Shown: in pieces, positions 1 through 15,000 of the stretch
How the letters are laid out: each line of letters begins with the position of its first letter
Position numbering within the stretch: the stretch's first letter is position 1
Source of the DNA: Diphasiastrum complanatum
Lineage: Eukaryota; Streptophyta; Lycopodiopsida; Lycopodiales; Lycopodiaceae
DNA: 64,000 nt
Assembly (NCBI GenBank): GCA_029204225.1
Contig: CM055108.1
Span: 25,177,803 to 25,241,802, forward strand
Direction: 5' to 3'
Made by a program: the position numbers and the translations under genes
Notes under the pieces: model-generated
What the model was told of the DNA's origin: nothing
The model's database searches: none
The model's input: only the letters and a program-made list of their open reading frames with translations

Positions 1-18
1 TCTGAAACTACAAGTGAC

Positions 19-21
<3 letters not shown>

Positions 22-89
<68 letters not shown>
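22..89. repeat. (GA)n microsatellite
   Basis: An uninterrupted run of AG dinucleotides, downstream of the EXECUTER stop. The rest of 1-660 shows no gene that I can recognise. Confidence 0.98.
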
Positions 90-91
<2 letters not shown>

Positions 92-665
92 CAGTAATAT
101 CCAGCAGAATGATGAATCTAAAGTTTCTCCAGATTAGCTATGCTGAATCTGAAATCGAGTAAAGTTTCTGGATCATTTCCCATCTCTGAAAGAGGTTCAG
201 AACACTAGTTCTAGTTTCACATTCCGTTTAGACATCCACCCAAATGATTTAGTTTGACTCATCATAAACCATACCAAAGGTCCAGAAACACACATGTTGA
301 TCCTTTTAATGTACTCCCTTCAATAACGTGAAAGGACATCCATCATTGATATCAGTAAGCATTACCAAAAACTCTTTGCATTTCAAAAGACTTACATCAA
401 GTCTCAGGAATAATCTAGAATAACAAATGCAAAATTCATACAGACTTCATACAGCTTATGAAACAAAACTGGTTATGCACAGTGAACACAAAAGCTATCA
501 CTGTTGCTTGTGATGTATGAGCCAAATGGCAGGTGTAACAAGCAAGCCAGCTCGATGTGAAATCAAATCAAATGCTCTGTATCTTCTTTGAATGATAAGT
601 CATGGGCAAGGACCTGTGGATCAAATAATACACGTCAATCATCACAGCCATGTATAGACACAAAG

Positions 666-671
666 TTTATT
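666..671 (-). terminator. Possible polyadenylation signal of EXECUTER
   Basis: The minus strand reads AATAAA here, about 130 bp after the stop codon, a usual 3' UTR distance for a plant gene. The motif is common by chance in AT-rich DNA, so this is a weak call. Confidence 0.3.
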
Positions 672-799
672 TTTTTCCACATACACAATATAGAACCAGA
701 TGAATCTTTCAAGAGGCCAAGTTTGGTTCCTCTCCTTTGGAATGGAACGTTGATCTAGAATATAGCAGAAGTTTTCTTATAGCCCGTAACATGTCTACC

Positions 800-904
800 T
801 CAAAATTCAACTTCCAGCTTTAAACGGTTGAACAACACTAAGAAATGGCGTTCAGGTGCATAATAGACAAAGCCAAGCTCAGCACCATAAGCATGCCCAC
901 CAAA
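800..904 (-). CDS. EX1: EXECUTER exon 12 (C terminus, stop TGA)
   Basis: 34 codons plus the stop: [20 protein letters not shown] then [14 protein letters not shown]. It matches the GFVYWAPEYHFVMFFNRLRL end of EX1. The acceptor is CTTCCAG. The TGA is at 800-802. Confidence 0.93.
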   Translation of the reverse strand, partial: FGGHAYGAELGFVYYAPERHFLVLFNRLKLEVEF

Positions 905-3005
905 CTGGAAGAAATAGCCAAAATTAGATTAAACTAGAAGATAATAAACAAACAAGCAACAGCTTTTTGTAGTAGATGATACACAATATCTAGATATTAT
1001 TATGTATTGTAGATTTCTCCTGATAAATTCCTTACCTTCCCATCGAGAATGACCATTTCCCCATCGATCCACTGGGGATTGCGATGACCAGGCTCCGCTA
1101 TCCTGCCTTGGCCTTTATACCTGGCTACCTGTGCCATACGTGCCAACAAGTCAATGACTTTTTAAGCTAAAGAGTATACTATCATTGTGAACCAGCATGA
1201 AAATTTTGAGCTGAGATTATAATCAACTGCCATGTCTGGGCCCCTACCACTCCAAGCTCCTCAGGAAAAACAATTTGACATGAGAGATGATTCTGTTCTT
1301 CGGTCGTCGCTCGAAAAGCCACCTGCACAGAGAACACTGCTTCTGATTAAGCTTCTTAGGTGTAGATCATCGAAAGGTACAGCAACTAAATTTCAGACAA
1401 TAATTATGTCCAGAAAATCCCAAAAAAAAACAGACTGAACTTGCAATTATCATCATCACCATAGAAACCTGGCATACGGAACCACCTCACTCCCAAACAC
1501 TGACAGACCATTTTTTTTTTATTCTTTTATACAAGGTCCATACCTATGAAAAGAACAAATCTATGAAAAAACGTACATGCGTGCGTGTACACCATCACAT
1601 GGTAGAACGTTAACTTCCTATTTCTTAGACCAACTTGAGAAATTGAGTGGGCTTCTCATACAATGTAAGGTTTGGCATCCAACCAGCAATATCGCAGTAA
1701 GTGATTTATGCCCACGTACATCACCGCCTTAAATCCTAACCAAACTAATAATTAGACTAAGCAACTTCACACAAAAATGTAGATAAAAAAACCTCAACAT
1801 TATTAGGCCAATACACTTGTGGGTGATGACAACCTCTCCAGCAGGCACATTTGCATCACCCGTTAGCTTTATGGCTTCTACGTGATCAAAGAGTTCCACA
1901 TTTTCTCCACTTCGAGTTTCTTGACAGCAGCGTTTGAGTTGTACAACCTCTGACGCGTAAGGGCCAAATGCACCAATATACAACCCTGCATAACCCAGCC
2001 ATGCTCAAAATAGAATGAAGACACAAAAAACAATGTTTCTGAAAAGTACATAAGATGCAGAAAACCTGATGGCCTAATACAGAGTTAGACAGTCAGGCTT
2101 GATATCAAAATCCTTCTTAAGTTACCTTTGCCATGCATTCAATGGAAGGGTTTAGCATTCAGGGTTTAGGATGAATGGAAAGGAGCAATTGACAAACATT
2201 TTACTACAGTACAAATTATCCAACAGGGCCTTTGGAAATCTAATTGTATATCTTGACGTAACACAACCATGTTGCACAAACTCCATGGGGGCATATGTTT
2301 TGCTATATCAAATTCTGCCAATTTTGTCCATCCATTGGCTTAGAAATTTAGTTAAGATCGCGAAACGAAAAGACATCAGAACATTAAGTGCTAGGATAAC
2401 TGTAGGCTGTTGCATAGAAGCCTGTTCCTAACATTTTGGGTGGGTGTATCGTTGCATATGTACAGAATGCAACATGTTCTGTACATACGTATGGAAACAA
2501 CAATTCATTCTGTGTCTGGTTCTCAGAAGAGTGCCTGGATTTTGCAGAGATTAAACGTCACGCTAAATTCTTCCAGTGAACATAAAAACCTACGTTTCCA
2601 TGAAGAGTGTGCTCTCATTCGAAGTTGCTATTTGAGAATCTTTTTGTTGATGATCATCCCCTGATATTCTCTGACCTAATTGTTCTTCCTGAGATGTGGT
2701 CATTGTCTCCAAGAATTTATTTGCAGTGATATTTCCCTACAGCCTTCTTTGGCTTTGAACATCTGCGCCAGAACTACTGCTGGTTTCTTTTGGTCTTTAA
2801 AGCTTCTTACTGAGAAGCTCTGTGGTCTGGAACTGGAAGTTTGAAGTGCAAGGCACTTTCCCACCAATCCAAGAAGCAACCAGTCATGCAAGCCTCAAGC
2901 TGGGAAAACAATGATAAGAGTGACACTTATGTAGCATGCACAGCATCTTACGGTCATCACGTAGCAGTAGAGAGCATCCTAACAGCAGCATACCTTAAAG
3001 CCATT

Positions 3006-3066
<61 letters not shown>

Positions 3067-6000
3067 CCTCCCTTAAATAGGAATAGGGAAATCCTAGTTC
3101 CTTATAGTTGCTTATGGGATGCCTCTCAAAGTTTGTTGGAGATGACTCCAAAACGCCCACTACATAGCTTAAGGCCTTACTTGTTATTATCTCAAGGTAC
3201 TTAACTAATGGGTTCCATTCTCAAATGCACTTTGTCAGCAAAAACTCCCAAGGGATCTGATTATTGTTGAAAGATGTCCTAGCAATAGCAAGCTATCGTT
3301 CTTAGGTTCCCATGGTTTTAACGGCTTCTTTTTCATGCAAGAGTGACCAAAGACCTTCCTAATCCCTCTTGATAAGAACCTAACAACCAAGTTCGTTGGC
3401 CAAGTATTTGGTCATATAAATTCAACATTCTTACAATCATCATGGCCAACAACCTTTTTGAGCATGCTCCTATGGCCATGACACAACTCACAAGGCACCC
3501 GCACATGGTTAGAATGCTAATGGTGTCCAATAGGAAACTGAAGGTGCGAAGCTTTTGCTACTAAGAGGCCTAAAGGAAAAGTATCCCAAGAGGTACAAAC
3601 TATGAGACTTCTTTCCCCAGTAAAGATCATTATCGCAAACGATGAAATCTAACTAGAAAAGTCCAAAGCCTACCACTAAGAGGATCCATTGTGGAATTTG
3701 CGACGTTCAAGCGACGAAAAGCCATAACATTTGGTAGGTGATGCCTCTGTTGAGCAGCTTGAGTGAGAGCAAGCCTAATCTTTCTAGCCATCTCCTTTGT
3801 TGGTACCTATTACATGATAAAGTGCAGAAATTAGAGCTTTCTGGCAAAAGTACTAGACATAAAAAGTTATTCACGTCTAAGTTCTCAACAAAATCTGTCA
3901 TGTCATCTGCTAAACAATGGCGTCTTATGTGCATCAGAAGTAAACTTGTAACAATGAGGCATCGTTCTTTATGGTTCTACAAAAAAATCTTATGAAAATT
4001 ATTTTCATTTTAAGAGTTTGGCATCAGCTACAAATTCTGTGATTGTTGATTTACAAAGACCATTCTCTAGAAAGTGGAAAGGAGCCCTACTTGATGCATT
4101 GCTTGTATTCCACAAATAAAGCTGTTGCATAGCCAGATTATGCTTGCCCACAAAACGACAATGAAAATGTCTAAACTGACTCTACAGATCAACTCTCCAC
4201 ACCTCTGGCGCATGGAACAAGATCTACATTAAAGAATTAAGGAAACCTTCTGTGCTTCATGACTTGTAGGGATTAATCGTTTCTTCTCAAAAGAGTTTCT
4301 ACATGTCTATTCTTTACCCAAAGGAACAAATTTGAATACCCAAGCTTCATGACACAATTCTCTTCAGTTGATCCTTAAGCACCTATATCCATAACATTTT
4401 CATGTGTCAACCATTGCTAAATGAAAGCTTTGTACTTTTTCTAAGGCAAAAACATCAAAAACTGACCAATTATAATAAAGAAGAGTTGTCAAGCATTAGC
4501 TGACATGTCAAGTCACTCTTTTGTTGTGCAAGGGTGTTTGTCACATGCCCTGCATGTGCTGACTTGTGCATATATGGATGTTGTGCCAGAACGACATTGG
4601 ACTCTGCATATATTTAAAAAAGCAAGAAAAGTAGTGAGCTCAAATACAGCTAAAGGTGAAGCATACCTTGGCTGGCGGCTTTTCTATGTTCCAGAGAGCT
4701 TTTGCTACATCATCAGGCATGAGGTTAGCGGAAGCTTGAGCAACAATGGTTGCTACTTTCCATGACGATAAACTTTCTGTCAAAGAATTGATGCTTGAGT
4801 CTTCCAAATGAAAAATAAATGAATCTCTTCCTTTATACTCCAGTTTAGCTGGTAACCTTATTGTGGATCTCAATGACTTCTCTTCAGTATCACCCTCTAA
4901 CACTCCACCTATGACAAGCTTTGTAGGACGTCTCTTCTGAATCTGATCAACTAGCTCATTACTTCTCTCACCTGGGGACTGATCAGTCTCATTTCCTGTA
5001 CTTGTTCCGGACTTATCATCTCCTTTGCTTTGGGTTTCTTCATATACTGAAGCTTCAAGTATCCTAGTTACATCAGCTTTGAACTCCTGTACGGGTTTAA
5101 GCTTGAAGTCTGGGAGCCTACTTTTTATGAAATTGACTATTTGGTTCAATCCATTATCCTCAAGTTTTGGGCTATCCTCTAAAGTTGTAGTTACTTTTTT
5201 GATTGTATCATGGACTCCATCATCAACATAAGCTTCTGTACTGGACATCATTCTCTTCGTCCCATCCCCAAAATAAACAACCTGCAATGAAAATATGTAC
5301 TACTTACACCAGGTGTGATAATCTCGGTCACACGTGATTTCATAATTCATAATCTCTATAGAAGATCCATGGGAATAAATTGATAAAAAAGAAGCAGCCA
5401 TCCTAATTCATAGTCTACCTGTTTCTGAATGTGCTGCTTCTCATCTTTTCTAACAAAAACTTCAAACAAGGGAATGCCTCCTCTAGCAGTAGCCAGATGC
5501 CTGTGAGTTGATACAGACAATATGTTCAAAAAGGCCTAAAAAATCAAATAGACGAAAAACAATGTTGAAGGACTAAGATCTAATGGGATTATGGAACTTA
5601 GATGAAATAGCACAAGGAACCTGGCCGTGTAGTTTTTGGCTATGAGCCTGCCATGTGCTGGCATGATTTGGATAATCCGACCATATGGGTCACTCCCATC
5701 TTCAGCTAACCCAGCCCACCACCCGACCTGCAGATTTAAGATTGACAAAGTGTAAGATAAAGCACAAAAATTTGCTAGATATTAAGATAGAAAGTGCCAC
5801 GTTAAGGTTTTCTCAAAATAGAGGGAAAACTTATTACACTCAAATCAAGTAAATAACTCCTACTTGCAAGAACAAGCACAAAAAGTAAACTCTCTGCTCA
5901 TCCACCTGAAAGGGCGTTCAGAACTAAAATGAGCACACTATGATGTAGCCAGGGAAGAGACATCTGGTATAGTTGGAACCAAGAATGAATTGACAACATA

Positions 6001-9000
6001 AACATTCAATGCCATATATGTACTCCCCATCTCATTTTGGTCAAAACACCCAAATCTGGAGAGTCAATTTGGATGTTTTATGTCACAAGCCACTGAGAAT
6101 AATTTGTTGAGTTCAAAATTATTCTAAAATAACAATTTCCCATCTAAAATATCTCTGTTGACTATTGTTGCTTGCATGAGGGAAACAGATTATGACAACA
6201 TCAAATATGTTCAGTAAGTTTGTATGTAGAAAATCAATGTTGGAAAAAAATCATGCGGTCAAAGTCAAAGGTCCTATGTACCATACATTTTATGTACGTT
6301 TGCACTTTTTTTATATACTCTTGTCATTATGTATTGAGGAGCCCATGTTATGTTGAATGATTAATGTCAGACTTAACTCAAAACCTAGCACATCAAGTAC
6401 ACAATGATCTAACGATTTGATCGCTATTGATTTTCCTACAAGCACATAACTTCAGTAAGCATGAAACATGGTGGAGCTGGCTGCCTTGTCTCCTCCCAAC
6501 CTTTGCTACATAGATTATGATGAGGAATGACTCTCTCTAGGCTCACTTATGCACAATCCTCAAGCACCCCTTAACCTTGACCCTTCCTAACGTCGACACA
6601 TGGTCAATTCCATGCACAGTCGACACTTGCCACTTGGCAGTACCTTGATACATAGGCAAATGAGGCTCACTCATACACTGGACCAAGTGTCCCACTGAGC
6701 ATGTGACACATGTCATGTTTGATTGGTCAACCCTAACATGTCTCACTCATTCACTAGACCAAGTGTCTCATTGGGCACATGGCAAGTGTCTTGTTGACGA
6801 GTCAATTCTCTTACTTTTTAGGAGGTTAAACCACTCCTAATTAATGAACCTGTGCCCTACAACAAAGCTCAACATGCGACTCAGAGGCTCAAAGGCTCTA
6901 ATAACAGTTTTATTTACATTTCTTACAAACGTCACCACATGCCGATGACCTAGCCATTTATGTATTTACAAATCCTAACACATTAGTTGGCACCTTGCTC
7001 ACTTTCTAGTGCAGTACATTCGTGAATTAGAAAGCATTTTCTACAAAGTTAAACATCATGCCTACGAGCTTGCCTTGTGATAAAGGTACATTCATGAACT
7101 AGAAAGCATTTTCTACAAAGTTAAAGCTATAGCATATCCTGGTCTCATCAATAATCATGGCCGATTTTTTCTTTAAAAGATCTTAACTCCAATTTTGAGT
7201 ACTTAATTTACCGCCATAGTACCTAGTACGGTTCCTCAAGTAGCCCAACCCTAATTACCTTCGAGAGAAATAGCACATTCAATCAATGTGTTATCCAGTG
7301 AATGGCCAATACACATTCATCTACTTTGAGCAATCAATCCATTCACCTTACTTGTAGTCATCCATCATCGACCAATATATTGAGTTTCTATCACATCTTT
7401 AGAGATGAAGGGTAGACTCAATCATGATGAAGGCTAGGAGCAAAGAGGAAAACCAATCAAATCCCTACATCCTCATGGAACAAATGAAGAAAATTTACAT
7501 TTCATCACTTCAACTAGCTCAACGCTTAGCTGGTTTGCAAAATGCAACATTTCTTATGCAATCTAGTGAGCTAGGGGAATCTTTTGATACTATTGCACAC
7601 ACCCCATTGTTACAAGAACAAGCTCGCACTCTTCAGGTTGTTGTCAAAGTTCATTTTGTTGCCGATTTTCCTATTGCTGATGTACCTGCTGATTCTATTT
7701 TTTATCTACATGTTGCTGATTACTCACTAAGACTGTCTTGGTACTACTAGAAATGAGATAAAAGTCTTTGTGCTTAAATATTATGCACCAGGTTCATGAT
7801 CCTAAATGCGGATTTCCCCAATTGTAGGGGACTCACCTCTTGGACTAATACCATTAGCATGAAATTATAACCTGGGAAGAAAACCGACAAACGATGGTAC
7901 AAAAGCAGCTCTGGTAGTTAAAAAGTTAAGCCCACATTGAGGGCAATGTTTTAAAAAGGGGGAGTGTTATCTACATACATTACACAGTCCATACTTCTCT
8001 ATTTTTGGCCACTTACGTAACCAAAATCTATTGGGGTCTCTTTATTAGTTGTGCAAGCCTATTTTATTGTCATTTAACTCCTGCATTTGGATAAGACTAT
8101 GGGAAGGCTATAGGAAGGTTGCATTTGAAAAGCTTCTACAATTTTGGCATATTAGTAAACATAGAGGACAAGTATCTAGCATTTCTCATATTATGAGTTT
8201 AGAGTCCTAAGCTTCTTGTAGGGGAGTTCTATTTTTTTTGGAAAACTTAGTTGGTGATCTACTTGAGCTATTGATGGCCATTGATATTCATTGAGCTTTC
8301 TTAGTTGAAGATTGCTTTGTGATTGCTTTATGTTGTCTTATGTTTCCATTGATGCTATTATTTGTGATTGAGTTCCTAACACAATGTAGCATTCAAACAT
8401 TTGAATGATATGAAATTCAAACGTTTGAAATTTTCCTGACCTTTTTTCAGTATTTTTTTAGGGTTTTGACAATTTTATGTGCTAATTTAAGGGATGGGAA
8501 ACTACATGGCATAAAAGTTGTTGAGTGAGCATGTGGTTGTGCAGAAGCATTCAAGGGGATGAAAAGTGCTTGAGAAGTGAAAGGTGCCTGAGCAACAAAT
8601 TTTGTTTTTTTTGCGAGAGCCTGATTGGGCCTAATATTCACATGGGGACCATTTGGACTTTTTTGGAAAAGAAAAATTCGAAATTTCAAGGTTTCAAACA
8701 AGTTTGAAAAAACCTTGAACACGTATAAATGTGACACTGGTTTTACATATGTACAACTGCCAAAGGATTCGAATGTACTACGAGTTCATTTGTTAGACTG
8801 CACATGAAATTTAGGAAATACTAAGTCTTAGACTGTTTGTAGATTATTATATAACGTATGTATATTGAATTGCCTAAAGATTCAAATCATTTGGTGTAGC
8901 CTACATACCAATTGAGAATCAATCCCAAAAGATTTAAATTTAAGGATGAAGTTGCCACACTTGCAGTGGACCTAGAGAGAAAGGTGAGAAGAAAGAAGAC

Positions 9001-12000
9001 TGAGAGGAAAGATGGAAGAGAAGGCCAATGAAGGTAAAGGACAACAAAGAGACCAACAAACGTGTGAGTGCAAACACACGTACATGTGTGTGTGTTGGAG
9101 GGGCAAAAAGAGTTATCAATTTCACTTGAAATTTTTTTTAGCTTGTGCTTGAGAGGGGGAGAGAGTCAAGTAGGGAATAATTTTCTTAGAAGGGTGTAAA
9201 AATTGTTGAAAAGGGAGAGAATGCACCTCATGAGCGTGGACAACTCACTTCCCTGTAAACAAGGAAAGCTGACAAGATTTTCTTTCCATAGGTTCTTTGC
9301 CTGTTTTGCAAGTAAATTAGCATGAGACCAATTTAAACAAGATACAAATTGTTGCAAACTTTATCCTTGTAACTGCAGGTACCTAGTTGGTTCAATATGA
9401 ACTCGAATTGCCAATCTTTGGATCCAAGGCTACTTTTGTCATTGAAAGTGGTACATAATATTTAAGCCCCACAGTTTTGAAAAAAGTATTTCATGCCCCT
9501 GAAGGCTAACATGACTGAACAACATACCAAAAACTTGTCCATGAAGCCATAAAAGTTTATCCCATGCATCGACGTAGTATTCTTCATGAGCACCAGGACT
9601 ACCAAAGTGCATTGTAGTCCACATGGCAACATCTTAACTTAACAAGAACAAATAAAATCTGACCTTCAATCTTAACTTGATCTTTGATTTCTTTCTGTAT
9701 GTGTAGCTATCAACTAGTTCTGTAAGATGGATCTGATCTTATTCATATTAATTCATGTGTGACAACAGAATGTGTTATCCTTCATCAATTTGTCCGTATA
9801 CACATTGGCGGAAGCCGAATCTTTTTATTCATAGTTCAGTTCACCTAGCGATGCTTTCGGAGTTGCTTAGCCCTTAGTTTTTGTTACATGAATTTTGACA
9901 CAAAAGAACAAGCAGTCCTTATGGACTGGCGAGAATCTGAAGGTCGCCTGCCATAAGCCTTTCGCAGATAACATCTTGAACAGAGTAACATTTTGCACAG
10001 AGAGAAAATAGGTCTTGCCTAATACAAGTACACTTTGAACACATGCAAAGATAACAAAAAAAATAGCTTGACATGAGTAATAAATGTTGAAGGTAAAATA
10101 AGCGAACATTAATAATTTGTCCAAGGAAATTGATGAATTGCACGATATTCAAGAAACAGAGCTAGTGCATGAACTTGGGATAGTATCCATGGAGTACAAA
10201 CTTCAGAGGAACAAAAATGGGCAACCTAAACAGGCGAACTCTCAAGAAAAAAATTCTTCCCTTCTTTTCGGCTTCATAATTTTCTCTATTTTCTACAATG
10301 CAATTTTAAACCTGAAATTGATATAAAACATGGCTAAAAATAGCAGGAGAAGACATACCAATCCAACATCAGCCATGTCTCGTAGCATTGATGCATCATT
10401 GTAACGCTCCTCAACCAAAGCTGCCTGCAATGTTCACAAACAAAACAACATGTCATTGTATATTCCGTGACATGCCTACTACACTCAGAGCACTGATGGG
10501 ATATGAGGACTCTCGCTGTGTCGCACTTATGCTATGAGAGATGGTCTTGCTGCGCCAGGATATGTACCAATCAGCTCACCAGCCACATCCTAGCTCTCAG
10601 GCTCAGATTACGTCTTTCTTCACCAGGAGACGGACACGGCCCGACGACGATGACAACGACATACCACCTCACTGATGTCAGAGACAGTGTATCACTCATA
10701 GTCATGCAGCAGTTCACACTTCTTGCCTTGTTACGAGAGCACACAGTTTTCACCCTCCTAGACGACGTCAGCGACGGTCCATACCTCCTGATACAGCTCG
10801 TATTACGTCTTTTTTCAGCAGTAGCACTATCTGACACTATCTGATACTACTCTACTCCTGGCAGCTATTCTTGCTCCCACTTATGGACAGTTGGCAGTTT
10901 GTAGTTTACAATTATATTACTCATTTCTCTTTTATGCATAGTTTTTCTTGGAGACGTTTATATACGCTCCCATGGTTTTCATATACTTGAAATGTACTCC
11001 TTTTGGTCTTATATGCCTTTTGGCATGGAAAAGACATTAATAAAGCTTTCTTTCCTTCTTTCTTTCTCTCTCTGTCTCTCTCGCGGTTCTGCTACCCTGC
11101 TGGCGCGATGGCCCTATAGTTAGAAATCAGCTTGTGATCTGATTCATTAGTATAAGCTCTAAATGTGATGATGTAATTAGTGTACAGTTTATTTGGTTTA
11201 CTGTATATGGTTGTGATCGGGACGTGACCTGTTAGGATATATTGATCGGGCACTGATCCCGTAGACGGCTACTTGGGTTAGCCGGGTAGCCACACATAGG
11301 AAGAATTAGCCTATACAGAGTTATTTACAGTACTTGCTATACTTGGGGGCATGTCCCAAGTTTGTCGGTCGAATTTGGCCATATTGGGCCCGACCTTAGT
11401 TTAACAGGTGGTAGGCCAGTATAAGGACACCTGCCTTTTCATGCAGTTTGTGAATACTCTATATGTACAATGTTTCTTTGTAATCTAATAACTTTTGCTG
11501 TGCCATCTTTGAGAGCTTGTGAGGAGTGGCTATGGTGATTGTGTGATGTGATCTGCATACTGCACTAGATTCTATCAGAATTTCAACTCCTATTGGAACG
11601 CTGCTGACCTGGCGCTGCCCTGCCCAGCTGGCGCTGACCTGGTGCTGCTCGCGGTTCTGCTGCGCTCTCTCTCATGGTTCTGCTGCCATGCTGGCGTGAT
11701 GGCAACACTGCTGACCTGGCGCTGCCTTGCCCTGCTGGCGCTGACCTGGCGTTGCCCTGCCCTGCTGGAAAACTACCCTGTTGACCTGGTGCTGCTGCTG
11801 ACCTAGCGCTGACATAGCTCCATTGCTGCTCCATCCAACTGTGGCGCGTTTGTTTCTTGCTGTCTAGCGCTGTACATGGTGCCTAAGAAAAAGAGGGGTG
11901 CCCCTATGCCCCCCCCTCTATTCATCTCTTCTCCTCCTCCATCATCTGCGATGGAGGGGGATGCTATTTCACCTACAACAATGAAGGAACTCCCCCCACC

Positions 12001-15000
12001 GCTAGCTGCATTAGAAGGCTCCATCACTAGTGCACCCTCTATTTTCACGGACAATATACTTGCTGTCATAGAAACGCTTGCAAATCAGCAATCCACGATC
12101 AATTACAGTCCTTCCAAGCCTATTGAGAGTCTCTATGCTTATAATATCGGTTTCATCTGAAACGAAATCCTCGGCCTTAAGAAACAACTACACTTCTTTG
12201 AAATTGCGAATGGCAAGTTGGTTATGGACCTGGGTGTCAAAGAACGGGTGGAGCAGCTTGAGCAAGAAAATGTGCATCTTAAGCAATGGATTGCAGAACA
12301 TGTACCTCCTTCGGAAGAAACTTCCAACAAAATATCTTGCTTGGAAAAACAAGTCGAAGAGACAAAGACATGGGCAGCACTCTTCAAACCGGACGATATG
12401 GGCAGCAAACTCTCATCACTTGCAAAACAGCTTGAAGAAACGACATCGATCCTCAAGCAAGGTAATCACCCTCATATCTCAGCCTCTACGATGGATAACA
12501 ATTTGGAGACAGTTTTGGATGAACAAGCTAGAAGAGCTAAAAAGGCTCTTAACATTAGAGTAAGAGGCATTGCCAACGGCGGTAAACCAATAGAAGAAGG
12601 TACATATTTACTCGTTTCCAAGTTATCTCATGTTGTTGATGGTTTTGATACTTTATACCCTGGACTCCCCTCCTACCTTACTCTCACCACGACCTGCCCA
12701 CTGCACGCCTTTTACTCCACACATGGTTGAAAATGCCATTAAACATGCCAAACTTCATAAAGCCACTGACTATGATTCTCTAAACGTAGATTTTCTAAAA
12801 CCTGTAGCACACCTTCTCTTCCTATATTGCTCACGCTTTTAACACCGTTGTGACCTTGTTAGGAAATTATGGCTAATTTTTTATTTGTAGAGGCCGCCAG
12901 GTTGCTTGCTACACGGCCTATTTCTATTTTTAGTATAGGTACTTCTATTTGTAGTGTAAGTACCAATTTTGCTAGAATAGTATCGAAATCTATTTTAACT
13001 AAGATAGCATAGATTTCTATTGTTAAGACTTCATAATTAGCATTCCAATTGCTATTGTAGAAGGATAGCTTTTGCTTTTGTTTTTGGGTAGCCTCTATAA
13101 GAGCAGATGGGCTCCCACCTCCATTGTCATCTCAATTTCCAGTTTATGAAGCATAGCTTCTTGCAGTCCATCTTCTTCCTCTTGTGATTGATGTTTTGTG
13201 TGAGTACTAATAAGATTAGTTTACTTCAATTTCTGAATTCTATCATGGTATCAGAGCCATCTCGTTAAGATTGTGATCTACGGAAGGAAGGAGAAGATCA
13301 GCGCTGTAGGTTTTACTGGTGGAGATCACATCTAGTGGAGGTGCTATTTGGTGAAGGTCGCATCTGGTGGAAGTGCCATCTGTGTAGATTCTTTTAGTGG
13401 AGGTCACATCTGGCGTAGGTAGTACCTGGAAAGAAATCAGCAAGAGCAAGCGTTTACTGAGGGCGGCAGCTTCTGGACAGGGGCAGCAGTATGAGGGAGG
13501 CAGCATCCAGAACAGCAGAACATGCGTTTTCTAGTGCAGACAGATTTGGTGCAGGCGCACCTAAATAGCAGGTCAGAACTGGTGCAGATTTAATCTGAGG
13601 GCAGGTTCTATCTTGTGCAGGTTTTATGTGGTGCAGGTTCATCTGAAGACAACATCATCTGAGACAGGTATTATCTGAGGGAGGCAACAGCTGGCGACGA
13701 CATCAACCAGACAGGGAGTGATCAGATAGGTGGTATCTAAGGGCAGCAGGACCTGGACAGGTCAGAACCAGACAGGTTCTATCTGGGACAACAGACATGC
13801 AAATCTGAGGCGGGTAGTATCTGGACAGGTGCTATCCAGGGAAGGCGAAAATTAATAGATTGTTGCATGCAATCAGATTCCTAGTAGAAATCCTATCATT
13901 TTTTGTACGACAAAGATGGGGAGTCGCATGAATCTGTTTTACCCAAATCAAGCAAGTTAGATGGATCTAACTACAGCTCGTGGAAGTTCAAACTTTAGAA
14001 TATACTTCAGGACAAAGATTATTGGGAAATTGTCATGGGACAAGAGGTGATGGCTCACGGTCTCAATGATCAGATGGAAGGATATTTGAGAAGCGGGTAC
14101 AGCGTGCACACCATAACATCAACTTATCCGTGAAGGATAAGGTTATTCCTTTGATCAGGAATGCGGTTGGTCCTAAGGATGCATGGGATATTCTTAGGAA
14201 TACATATGAAACGGTGAGTAAGTCTCGAGCTTTGTTCTTGAATAATAAACTTCATACCTTGAAAGTGGAATCAGAAGAATCCACTACGAATTTTATTACC
14301 AGGGTGAAGGATCTAAGAGATCAGCTGTCTTCTATAGGGGAAATTGTACTTGACAATACTCTTCTACAAATTGTTTGCATAGCTTACCATTTCAATATCA
14401 GAACTTTGTTATGACACTAAGTTTGAGGGAGAGATCGCCGACATTCGACGAGTTGAATGGTTTGCTACTTCAAGAAGGGTTACGAAGACAAAATTTGATG
14501 TCTAGGGAAGATTTCAAGGAGCTAAGTTTCTTTACCAAGAATCAAGGTAAGAAGGGCAAGAAGAAAGGAGGTAAAAAGGATCAGAAGCAGGAAAGCAAGA
14601 ACAATTCGGAAAAAGGAGATAGTGCGAAGTCCAATCCAAAGAGAAATGGGAATTGTAACTTTTGTGGCAAATATGTTCATTTTGCATTTGAGTGCCGGAA
14701 AAAGAAGGCAATCCAAGACAAAAAGAAGCAGTCAGGCAACTTCATTGAAGACGAAGACAAAAGTGAAGTTGTGGGATGCTATGAGTTATTCTCAGCTTCA
14801 ACATCAGAGAACAAAATGATTGTTGGTATATTGATTATGGAGCAACGCAACATATGACACCACATCGTGAGTGGTTTACAAAGTTTGATGACACTGGTGT
14901 AAATGAACATGTCAAGCTTGGAGACAATTCTTCTTACGACATCAAAGGTCACAGTGAGAGTACATTTACCTTCAGGGAATATAGGAGAAATTAAGAATGT

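Noticed and set aside
2583-2720. Candidate EXECUTER exon reading [16 protein letters not shown] on the minus strand
   Set aside because: It would leave phase 2 before exon 9, which needs phase 1. The exon at 3674-3806 fits in phase, length and similarity.
3007-3204. Open frames with long Arg-Glu or Leu-Ser repeats over GA/CT tracts (also at 18453, 28265-28917 and 62316)
   Set aside because: These are artefacts of dinucleotide repeats that are open in several frames; no conserved sequence flanks them.
9867-10152. Overlapping minus-strand frames of 77-85 codons in EXECUTER intron 4
   Set aside because: AT-rich, Phe/Tyr/Cys-rich composition without conservation. Exon phases 4 to 5 already join without them.
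10503-10844. 113-codon plus-strand open frame
   Set aside because: It is in the wrong frame of the LINE C-terminal remnant; the matching LINE residues are in the broken neighbouring frame.
13243-13642. Minus-strand open frames over the copia leader
   Set aside because: They arise from the repetitive leader and match no family; the leader is noncoding on the plus strand.
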